Shown here in pieces: positions 25,105-32,304 of a stretch of 64,000 nt of DNA. The stretch is from positions 248,001 to 312,000 of the forward strand of contig CAVZEU010000001.1 of the NCBI GenBank assembly GCA_963774415.1, in the 5' to 3' direction. Numbering within the stretch: the first letter of the stretch is position 1; the number at the start of each line of letters is the position of its first letter. The notes beneath the pieces were generated by a model. That model was not told where the DNA came from. It did not search any database and saw only the letters and a list, made by a program, of their open reading frames with translations. The translations under genes were made by a program, and so were the position numbers. Source of the DNA: SZUA-36 sp963774415 (GTDB taxonomy: Bacteria; Pseudomonadota; Gammaproteobacteria; Xanthomonadales; SZUA-36).

Positions 25105-25967
25105 GCGCGTTGTCGCTACGGCCGGGACGGACCTCCCTCGACGATCTGCCGGACCCATTTCGAGCCGTAGATAACGTCGCCGATATGCGTGCAATCCTGG
25201 CTGCCGGCGAGCAAAGGGAAGCGTTGCTGCAGCCGAGGATCAGTCGCTTGCCGGGACGTTGCTTCGTCTGCGACAGCGATGTCAGGTTCCGGATTGAACC
25301 CGCCGCCGCGGACGGCGGCACGGAATTCCGTGAAACGCTCGGTTGCCTCCAGTGCGGCCTGATCAATCGCTGGCGTGGTTGTCTGCACCTGTTCGAAGTG
25401 CTGTGCCGGCCCAGGCGCTGGTCCCGCATCTACCTGACGGAATCGCTGTCGCCTGTCAGCCGCCATCTCGCCGCGCGCTTTCCGCGGCTGACGACGAGCG
25501 TGTACTTCGAGGGGCATGCGCCCGGCACACCCGTGACGATACAGGACACCGGCGTTCGCAACGAGGACGTGACGCAGTTGACTTTCAAGGACCGCAGTTT
25601 CAGCACGGTCCTTTGTTTCGATGTCCTCGAGCACGTGCACGATTACCGTGCGGCATTGCAAGAGTTTGCGCGGGTCCTGAAGCAGGGCGGGTGGCTGGTG
25701 CTGAGCGTACCCTTCAGCTTCAGGCAGGCGACCACGGTGCGGGCGGAAGTCGAAGCCGACGGGACGATCAGGCACCTGCTGGAGCCGTGCTACCACCGTG
25801 ACCCGCATTCCCCGGAGGGTTTGCTCAGTTACTACGATTTCGGCATGGACCTGCTCACGGACCTGAAGGCCGCCGGCTTTGGCCAGGCACGGCTCGTGTG
25901 CTATCACTCGATTTACTGGGGTTATCTCGGCGCCAACCTTATATTCGTTGGCCGCAAGACGGCCTGA
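25095..25967 (+). CDS. Class I SAM-dependent methyltransferase-like protein with zinc-ribbon motif
   Basis: A 290-residue protein. The N-terminal part has two CxxC pairs (Cys56/Cys59 in GRCFVCD and Cys84/Cys87 in GCLQCGL), suggesting a zinc ribbon. The later part has methyltransferase motifs: STVLCFDVLEHVHDYRAAL, then EFARVLKQGGWLVLSVPF. The usual SAM-binding glycine motif is not obvious and may be degenerate. Its ATG lies ten bases inside the end of guaA, so it could be translated from the gua transcript, although its role looks tied to the surface-modification genes downstream. The substrate is unknown. Confidence 0.8.
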   Translation: MGVSALSLRPGRTSLDDLPDPFRAVDNVADMRAILAAGEQREALLQPRISRLPGRCFVCDSDVRFRIEPAAADGGTEFRETLGCLQCGLINRWRGCLHLFEVLCRPRRWSRIYLTESLSPVSRHLAARFPRLTTSVYFEGHAPGTPVTIQDTGVRNEDVTQLTFKDRSFSTVLCFDVLEHVHDYRAALQEFARVLKQGGWLVLSVPFSFRQATTVRAEVEADGTIRHLLEPCYHRDPHSPEGLLSYYDFGMDLLTDLKAAGFGQARLVCYHSIYWGYLGANLIFVGRKTA

Positions 25968-26054
25968 ACCGGCAGGCCGCTTCTTTCGGTACGCGGACCG
26001 GGGCCGATTCGGTCGCGGTTCACGCCATCGACGGTAGCTGCAAAATGGTGCAAA

Positions 26055-28298
26055 ATGCACAACTTCCAGTCCGTTCACCGTTTCCCGGCGAACGCGATGA
26101 GATTTTCTTTCCGTCGCCTTCGGCCGGGGGGAAGGAACCTGTTCAGAGAGATGGTGCAGCACAATAAATCGCGATTAACCCCGGCGACCGTTGCCACGCT
26201 TCTGCCTGCTCTGCTATTGCTGCTTTGCAATATCTTCGTATTTGGAACGTTCGCCGTTTACGCGGGCAGCCCCAAAGAATTCGAAGTGGGCTACCTCGAG
26301 ATGCTCGCTTACCAGAAGTGGTGGCTGCTCGCGCTCATGGTGCTCCTGCTGTTACCGGCATTGGCGCACAAGCGCAATTTCAAGCGCAGATATGTCGTGC
26401 TGATTTTTGTCCTGGGCGTACTGACCTGGGTTCAGGCCAATTTCCTCTTGTGGGACTACGGCGTGTTCGACGGACGCGACACCGCCTGGAGCCGGTTCGA
26501 TGTATATGGCTGGCTGGATATCATCCTGTGGCTGGGATGCACGGCGGCCGCGATCCGGTTTACGAACCGGATCTATCCGCTGGTGAAGGTTTTGTCCTGG
26601 ATTCTGATTGCCGGGCAGGCCGTTCTCATGGCGGGCCAGGCCCCGGACACCGCGGGCTTTCTGAAAAAGAACTACACCTACTCGAACAGCCTGCCGGCCC
26701 CGTTCCTCGAACTGTCCAGAAAGCGGAACGTCATCCATTTCATCCTGGACAGCTTTCAAACCGACATATTCTTGCAGTTGCTCGATGAGGGCGATGCCTA
26801 CCGGGACTTTTCCGGTTTTACCGTTTTCAGGGACAACGCCGCTGCGGCGCCAACCACGTCGCTGGCCGTGCCCGCGATGTTCCTGGGCAGGGTATACGAT
26901 GGCTCCGAGCCGCCGTCCCGGTATTACAAAGAAGCGTTGACCGAGGGCTTTCAGGATACGCTCTATGACGAGGGTTACATTGTCAACCTGATCCCGCAGT
27001 TGTCCATGCGCCTGAGCAAATATTCGAATTACTATGAGATTCCTTCCGATTACCGGGGGACCGTCAGGGATTTGAAGCGCCTCAATACCGCTCGGCTCGA
27101 CGATGTCGCCTTGTTCCGAAACGCCCCGCATTTTTTACGCAAGAAGATCTACGGCGGCGGTGACTGGCTGCTTTCACGACTTTTCCGGGGACGCGCGAAA
27201 GTGCGTTCCTTCCGTGAAAAAGCGTTTCTGGAGGATTACCTGAAGGGTGTCCGGGTGGCGACGGCGAAGCCGGTTTATAATTTCATACACCTGAACCCGC
27301 CTCACCCGCCGTATGTTACCAAAGCGGACGGGACCTATGCCGGTCATATCCTGCCCAACACGCGGGACAACTACCTGAATGAAGCGAGGCCGGTTTTCGC
27401 GCTGATTCGTCGGTATATCGCAAGACTTAAATCACTGGGGGTTTATGACGATGCCATGATCGTCTTGCAGGGCGATCACGGCAGCCAGATCGACCCCGTT
27501 ATCGATGGTCAGGAAGTCAAGCCCTGCTTGACCCGTCTGCCGGCGCTCCTCGCGATCAAGCCGCCGGGCGCCAGGGGGCCGTTGAAAATCTCCACCGCGC
27601 CGACCAGCGTACTCGATATCGCGCCGACGATCCTGAAACTGGTCGATAAGAATCAGCGATCGGCATTCGATCTGAAACCGGACAGCCAACGAACGCGGCC
27701 GTATATATACATGAACGCCAAGAAGGAAGTGACCACGCTTTCTTCCTACGAGGTGGACGGCAGTGTTTATGATCCGCAGAGTTGCAGGAAAGTGAAGCAG
27801 GTCGCGGTATCGAGGCACAAATCGGTTTACGAGTACGGGTCCGAATTACGCTTTGGCATGGCGGGCAATGCGGATGCCTTCATGGGGGTCGGCTGGGGTT
27901 CTTGCGCGGCGGAGTACTGCTGGAGCGACGGCCGCGTTGCAACCTTGGTATTGCCGGTGGAAAGCACCGACAGCGCTTTGGATATGGATGTACGCCTGAT
28001 GTCTTTCGTCAGCGAGAGCAAGGTGCCGCAACAGCGCATCAGGCTTTCAGTCAACGGCGAGCCGGTGACAGAGTGGGTCAGCCACAAGAAGTCACTGCAG
28101 GCTTTCTCCGTGCGGATCCCCGCCAGGCTGGTGACGGGTGACGAGCTTCGGATAGCCTTTGGGCTGCCAGACGCGGTCGTCCCGAAGTCATTGGGCCTGG
28201 GCGGTGACGAGCGGCGCCTCGGCGTGGCGCTGGTCTCGCTCCGTCTGAGCGCCGTCGACGGTGACGCCAAGGATGGGTCAAGGGACGGTGGCACATAG
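26055..28298 (+). CDS. Membrane sulfatase-like hydrolase/transferase, paralogue 1
   Basis: A 747-residue protein with about five N-terminal transmembrane helices (to about residue 200). An alkaline-phosphatase-superfamily domain follows: metal motif NVIHFILDSF, probable nucleophile segment TTSLAVPAMFLGR, and IVLQGDHGSQ. The C-terminal ~170 residues are beta-rich, possibly a carbohydrate-binding sandwich. LtaS- and EptA-type members of this superfamily transfer phospho-groups to surface glycans or lipids; true sulfatases carry CxPSR, absent here. The upstream start is uncertain: ATG 26055 lacks a good ribosome binding site, while ATG 26151 follows GAAGGAA. It shares architecture with the protein at 32298-34451. 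Confidence 0.82.
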   Translation: MHNFQSVHRFPANAMRFSFRRLRPGGRNLFREMVQHNKSRLTPATVATLLPALLLLLCNIFVFGTFAVYAGSPKEFEVGYLEMLAYQKWWLLALMVLLLLPALAHKRNFKRRYVVLIFVLGVLTWVQANFLLWDYGVFDGRDTAWSRFDVYGWLDIILWLGCTAAAIRFTNRIYPLVKVLSWILIAGQAVLMAGQAPDTAGFLKKNYTYSNSLPAPFLELSRKRNVIHFILDSFQTDIFLQLLDEGDAYRDFSGFTVFRDNAAAAPTTSLAVPAMFLGRVYDGSEPPSRYYKEALTEGFQDTLYDEGYIVNLIPQLSMRLSKYSNYYEIPSDYRGTVRDLKRLNTARLDDVALFRNAPHFLRKKIYGGGDWLLSRLFRGRAKVRSFREKAFLEDYLKGVRVATAKPVYNFIHLNPPHPPYVTKADGTYAGHILPNTRDNYLNEARPVFALIRRYIARLKSLGVYDDAMIVLQGDHGSQIDPVIDGQEVKPCLTRLPALLAIKPPGARGPLKISTAPTSVLDIAPTILKLVDKNQRSAFDLKPDSQRTRPYIYMNAKKEVTTLSSYEVDGSVYDPQSCRKVKQVAVSRHKSVYEYGSELRFGMAGNADAFMGVGWGSCAAEYCWSDGRVATLVLPVESTDSALDMDVRLMSFVSESKVPQQRIRLSVNGEPVTEWVSHKKSLQAFSVRIPARLVTGDELRIAFGLPDAVVPKSLGLGGDERRLGVALVSLRLSAVDGDAKDGSRDGGT

Positions 28299-28360
28299 CC
28301 GCCGGCCGGGCAGGCCGGGAATTGTGATATCGTTCAATTTTGAGTTGAAGGAGTCCCGCT

Positions 28361-28804
28361 ATGAGTGCATCCAGAGCCGCGATATACGCGCTGATGTGTG
28401 AATACTGTTACCGGATCGACGCCGGGGACCTCGATGGCTTTGCCGGCCTGTTCGAGCACGCCAGCTTCGAGATCGTCGGCGACCCCTACGGCCCGCTGCA
28501 CGGCAGCGAGGCGGTACGCGAGATGGTCAGCAACGTCACCTTGTACGACGGCAAACCCCTGTCCAAGCACGTCTTGAGCAATGTCTTGATCGAAGTGGAC
28601 GAAGCCAATGCCGAGGCCACGGCGCAGTCCTACGTCACGGTATTCCAGGCGGTGCCGCCCGATTTCCCGCTGCAGCCCGTTTTCATCGGGCACTACCGCG
28701 ACCGCTTCGAGCGGGTCGACGGCAATTGGCGATTCGCGGCGCGGAGCATTTCACCGGACCTGATCGGCGACCTGAGCAGACACCGGGCGGATATGGCCGA
28801 ATAG
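28361..28804 (+). CDS. NTF2/SnoaL-like family protein
   Basis: A 147-residue single-domain cone-fold protein. The opening IYALMCEYCYRIDAGDLDGFAGLF and the later HYRDRFERVDGNWRFAAR are typical of SnoaL-like polyketide-cyclase/dehydratase-type proteins. No cofactor motif is present; members are isomerases, dehydratases or ligand binders. AAGGAG lies eight bases before the ATG, giving a strong start. It follows the sulfatase-like gene by 62 bases and converges on the next gene. Function is not predictable from context. Confidence 0.82.
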   Translation: MSASRAAIYALMCEYCYRIDAGDLDGFAGLFEHASFEIVGDPYGPLHGSEAVREMVSNVTLYDGKPLSKHVLSNVLIEVDEANAEATAQSYVTVFQAVPPDFPLQPVFIGHYRDRFERVDGNWRFAARSISPDLIGDLSRHRADMAE

Positions 28805-28842
28805 GCCTGATGCGCGGCCGGGCTGGTCCCGCGCCGCCGGCT

Positions 28843-30045
28843 TCAGGATTTCCGATTGACGGCGGAGAGATATAACTCGCTGACGGAAAGGTCGGTAAAC
28901 GAATAAGCCTGCAGTTCGGGGGTGTATTCGACCATGTCGGCGTTGCGCAAGGCCACCCGCCACGGCTCGAAATCAAGCCCGCGCAATTGTGTCTCGAAGG
29001 CCTCCACGCGGATCCGGTTGAGTTCGCTGTACCACTTCCAGTACTGCTCGGCCGAGGCCGTATCGCCGGAGCGGTCCATGCGTTTGGGCGGCGTGGACAG
29101 GACTTTTTCGTGCAATTCATCGCGCGACAACTTGAGGTGTATGTACGGGTCGTCGAAAAATTCGCCCAGGTGATTGCCTACCGGCCCATAGTAAAGCCCC
29201 GGATGCACGAACAGCAGACCACCGGGCTTCAGGACCCGCCGAATCTCCAGCAGCGTTTCGTAATAGCCGCCAGCAATGTGCTCGAGCGAACCCCAGGACA
29301 GCACCACGTCGAAAAAATTGTCCGGGTAGGGGATATCGTTGCCGTCCTCGGCGTAAAACTGCAGCCGCTCATCGTCCAGCAGGCCGGCCGGCAGATGGTT
29401 GTCCGCCACGATGCCCGGCAGGCGTTCGAATGTTTCGAACGGGTCGATGCCGACCAGCAACTCGGGCCGGCAGCGCAGGAACACCGCCAGGTCGATGATA
29501 CCGTCACCGCAACCGACGTCGAGCACCTTGCCCCTGAGCAGCGGCGAATCACCCAGCATCATGTGGATGACGACGCGGGAAGCATGGTCGAAGTGGCGAA
29601 AGAACCAGTCGTCGTGTTGCCGGTTCCAGGAGAGATCCTTGATTTCGCAACTGCCGTCCGTGCACTCGATCTGCCAGGACGGCTGCCGCACCGCGGCAGC
29701 GGGGCCTTTCCAGTCGAGGCTCTCCACCAGCGTGCTTGAATCGCACAACGCGGGCGTTTCACGGTTGGCCTCGCTCCAGGCCAGCATGTCGCAGGCATAG
29801 CGCCCGGCCGGCAGGTCGAGCGCGCCTAAGGTAACGGTGACCCGGTAACCGCCGGCAGGGAGCCAGGCGATGTCGAGGCCCTGCTGGCGGAGGTGCATCG
29901 AGCAGACGTCGGCGCCGGTTTCCGGGTCGCGCAAGCGCAACTGGAAATCCAGGTCGAACTCGATTGGACGTTCAATGCAAAAATCAGCCTGCAGGGCCGG
30001 GCGGCCGGTGCCGTTGCCGATGATTGCAAATGATTTGATGTGCAT
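28843..30045 (-). CDS. SAM-dependent methyltransferase with N-terminal beta-sandwich domain
   Basis: A 400-residue two-domain protein. Residues 1-115 are beta-rich (FQLRLRDPETGADVCSM, then GLDIAWLPAGGYRVTV, then LPAGRYACDMLAW) and resemble the C-terminal carbohydrate-binding domain of Wzt-type O-antigen exporters in pattern. The methyltransferase domain follows, with motif I KVLDVGCGDGIIDL (173-186), FDVVLSWGSLEHIAGG and RRVLKPGGLLFVHPG. A glycan substrate is inferred from the N-terminal domain and the neighbouring glycan-type genes. It is transcribed alone, convergent with the SnoaL-like gene and divergent from tadA. Confidence 0.85.
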   Translation of the reverse strand: MHIKSFAIIGNGTGRPALQADFCIERPIEFDLDFQLRLRDPETGADVCSMHLRQQGLDIAWLPAGGYRVTVTLGALDLPAGRYACDMLAWSEANRETPALCDSSTLVESLDWKGPAAAVRQPSWQIECTDGSCEIKDLSWNRQHDDWFFRHFDHASRVVIHMMLGDSPLLRGKVLDVGCGDGIIDLAVFLRCRPELLVGIDPFETFERLPGIVADNHLPAGLLDDERLQFYAEDGNDIPYPDNFFDVVLSWGSLEHIAGGYYETLLEIRRVLKPGGLLFVHPGLYYGPVGNHLGEFFDDPYIHLKLSRDELHEKVLSTPPKRMDRSGDTASAEQYWKWYSELNRIRVEAFETQLRGLDFEPWRVALRNADMVEYTPELQAYSFTDLSVSELYLSAVNRKS

Positions 30046-30186
30046 GCCCCGTGACCGTCCTGCCTGCCCGCCTTTCGTTCCGTGGCGATTGTAGCCGAAG
30101 CGGTCCCGGCTGGCCCGTATTTCCCGCCACCGGCGTGCGTCGGTGGGCTAAAATGACGGTTTGATAGGTTGGCTTTCGGTTGAGCG

Positions 30187-30651
30187 ATGCAACGCAAGGC
30201 AAAAGACGAGGACAGTACCTGGATGGCGCAGGCGCTCGAACTGGCGCTGCAGGCCCGGGAGGCGAACGAGGTGCCGGTCGGTGCGGTCGTTGTGCGGCAA
30301 GGCGAGGTCATCGGCCGCGGCTGGAACCGCAATATCGGTCTTAACGACCCGTCCGCCCATGCGGAGATCATGGCGCTGCGTGAAGCCGGCCGTGCCGTGG
30401 GCAACCACCGTCTTGTCGACAGCACGCTGTACGTCACGCTCGAGCCCTGCTGCATGTGCGCCGGGGCCATCATCCACGCCCGCCTGGCCCGGGTCGTGTT
30501 TGGGGCGAGCGACCCCAAGACGGGCGCCGCGGGAGGAATGTTTGACCTTTTACTCAATCCTGCCCACAATCACGCACCTGTTGTCGACAGTGGCTGCATG
30601 GCGAGCGAAAGTTCTGCCCTGCTGAAGACGTTTTTTCTAAACAGACGGTGA
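30187..30651 (+). CDS. tadA: tRNA-specific adenosine deaminase
   Basis: A 154-residue cytidine-deaminase-fold enzyme converting A34 to inosine in tRNA-Arg(ACG), essential in most bacteria. Zinc ligands and catalytic residue are His58-Ala-Glu60 (HAE) and Cys88/Cys91 (EPCCMC). The C-terminal LLKTFFLNRR helix is the RNA-contacting end of TadA. Its position among surface-modification genes looks incidental. The ribosome binding site is weak. Confidence 0.96.
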   Translation: MQRKAKDEDSTWMAQALELALQAREANEVPVGAVVVRQGEVIGRGWNRNIGLNDPSAHAEIMALREAGRAVGNHRLVDSTLYVTLEPCCMCAGAIIHARLARVVFGASDPKTGAAGGMFDLLLNPAHNHAPVVDSGCMASESSALLKTFFLNRR

Positions 30652-30681
30652 GCTTAAGAGCCGTTCATGGAGAATTAGCAA

Positions 30682-30885
30682 GTGAGAATCCTGATTGTAA
30701 TCTGCCTGCTGGTTTTTGGGCCGGATGCCCATGCTTACCTGGACCCGGGTACCGGCAGTATGTTCCTGCAGGTCATTCTTGGCGGTATCGCGGCCGTCGG
30801 CGTAGCCCTCAAGCTCTACTGGCACAAGCTGCTGGCGGCGTTCGGCCTGCGCAAGAAAGAACAGCCCGAAGACGAATCGGCCTGA
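30682..30885 (+). CDS. Small conserved membrane protein (LDPGTGS motif)
   Basis: A 67-residue protein with a signal-peptide-like N-terminus (MRILIVICLLVFGPDAHA), then AYLDPGTGSMFLQVILGGIAAVGVALKLYWHKLL, one transmembrane helix, and an acidic tail (EQPEDESA). I recognise the YLDPGTGS...LQ..LGG pattern from short proteins beside surface-polysaccharide and sulfatase-like genes, but no function is known to me. It ends three bases before the TTG start of the kinase-methyltransferase gene, so the two are almost certainly co-translated. Confidence 0.75.
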   Translation: MRILIVICLLVFGPDAHAYLDPGTGSMFLQVILGGIAAVGVALKLYWHKLLAAFGLRKKEQPEDESA

Positions 30886-30888
30886 GCC

Positions 30889-32304
30889 TTGGCGGAGGGG
30901 AGGCCAGCGGCGGTCGATGCCGGTTCATTTCGCGACCGCGACGGCCGCGTTTACCATTTTGCAGGCCGGGTGTTCCGCGGTCTGAGCGAGTCGGCGCTTG
31001 CGACCTTCAAGGATTTGCAGGCAACGCCCTTCTACCAGAAGCTCAGCGCCGCGGGCAAGCTTGTCGGCAGCCGCGAAGTGGCCGACGAGGACAACCCGCT
31101 GCCAGACGACGTCAGGGCCCAGTGGGCCGGGTTTTTGGAACACGACCGGGTCGGCGTGATTTCTTACCCGTACGAGTGGACTTTCAGCATGCTCAAGGCG
31201 GCCGCCGGGCTGCAGCTGGAACTGGTGGAGCAGGCCGTCAGCAACGGCTTCACCCTCAAGGACGCGACGCCCTACAACATTCAGTTCGTCAAGCGGCGCG
31301 CCGTATTCATCGACGTGGCCTCGTTCGAGCCGCTGGGCAAGGGCGAACCGTGGGCGGGGTATCGGCAGTTCTGTGAAATGTTCCTGTTTCCGTTATTGTT
31401 GCAGGCTTACAAGGGCTGCAATTTCCAGCCGTTCATGCGTTCCGCGATCAACGGCGTCGATGTACAGACGGCGGCTGCCCTGTTCGGGTTTCGCGACCGC
31501 TTCCGCAAGGGCGTGCTGACGCACGTATGGCTGCAGGCGAAGCTGGACCGGCGCTACGGGGGGTCTTCCGAGAACATGCGCTCGAGCCTCAAATCGGCCG
31601 GCTTCAATCGCGAACTGATCCTGGCCAACGTGCGCAAGCTGCACAGGCTCGTCAGCGGGCTGACCTGGGCTGCTTCCGGTTCCGAGTGGGGCGACTACAG
31701 TGAGTTCCACAACTATTCTGATGCCGATCACGCCCTCAAGGAAGCCTTTGTGCGGGAAGCCGTGGCCGCGGAAAAGCCGGCGACGGTGTGGGATATCGGC
31801 TGCAACACCGGCCAGTTCTCACGCATTGCGGCCGCCGCCTGCAGACAGGTGGTGTCGATGGATATCGATCACGTCGCGGTGGAACGACTGTTTCTGGACA
31901 CCTCGGCCGCGGACAATATCCTGCCGCTCGTGCAGAATATCGCGGACCCTTCGCCGAACTGGGGCTGGCGCAACCGCGAACGCAGCGAACTCGCCAGCCG
32001 CAGCCGGCCGGACATGGTTTTGTGCCTGGCGCTGGTCCACCACGTGGTGATTACCGCCAACATACCGCTGGCCGAGTTCATTGACTTTCTGGCGGGTTTG
32101 ACGGACAAACTCGTGATCGAATACGTCTCGCGGCGTGACGAGAAGGTCAAGACCCTGTTGCGGAACAAGGCGGACAAGTACAGCGACTACAGCCGCGAGT
32201 CACTGCAGAAAATGCTTACGCGGCACTTCGACATCGTGCGCGAGGCGGACGTGAACAACGGTGACCGCACGCTGTTTCTGTGCGTCAAGACCGCGGCTCA
32301 CTGA
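30889..32304 (+). CDS. Kinase-like domain fused to SAM-dependent methyltransferase (NoeA-like)
   Basis: A 471-residue protein. Residues ~85-150 hold a pattern like a kinase or aminoglycoside-phosphotransferase catalytic loop: TLKDATPYNIQFV with Asp125 and Asn130, then RRAVFIDVASFEP with Asp142, spaced as in HxDxxxxN...D. A helical middle section leads to a methyltransferase with motif I TVWDIGCNTGQFSRIAA (299-315) and DMVLCLALVHHVVI. The whole resembles proteins often annotated as class I methyltransferase or nodulation protein NoeA. The start is TTG at 30889, three bases after the small membrane-protein gene. Its 3' end overlaps the convergent sulfatase-like gene by seven bases. Kinase activity is inferred only from pattern. 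Confidence 0.83.
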   Translation: MAEGRPAAVDAGSFRDRDGRVYHFAGRVFRGLSESALATFKDLQATPFYQKLSAAGKLVGSREVADEDNPLPDDVRAQWAGFLEHDRVGVISYPYEWTFSMLKAAAGLQLELVEQAVSNGFTLKDATPYNIQFVKRRAVFIDVASFEPLGKGEPWAGYRQFCEMFLFPLLLQAYKGCNFQPFMRSAINGVDVQTAAALFGFRDRFRKGVLTHVWLQAKLDRRYGGSSENMRSSLKSAGFNRELILANVRKLHRLVSGLTWAASGSEWGDYSEFHNYSDADHALKEAFVREAVAAEKPATVWDIGCNTGQFSRIAAAACRQVVSMDIDHVAVERLFLDTSAADNILPLVQNIADPSPNWGWRNRERSELASRSRPDMVLCLALVHHVVITANIPLAEFIDFLAGLTDKLVIEYVSRRDEKVKTLLRNKADKYSDYSRESLQKMLTRHFDIVREADVNNGDRTLFLCVKTAAH

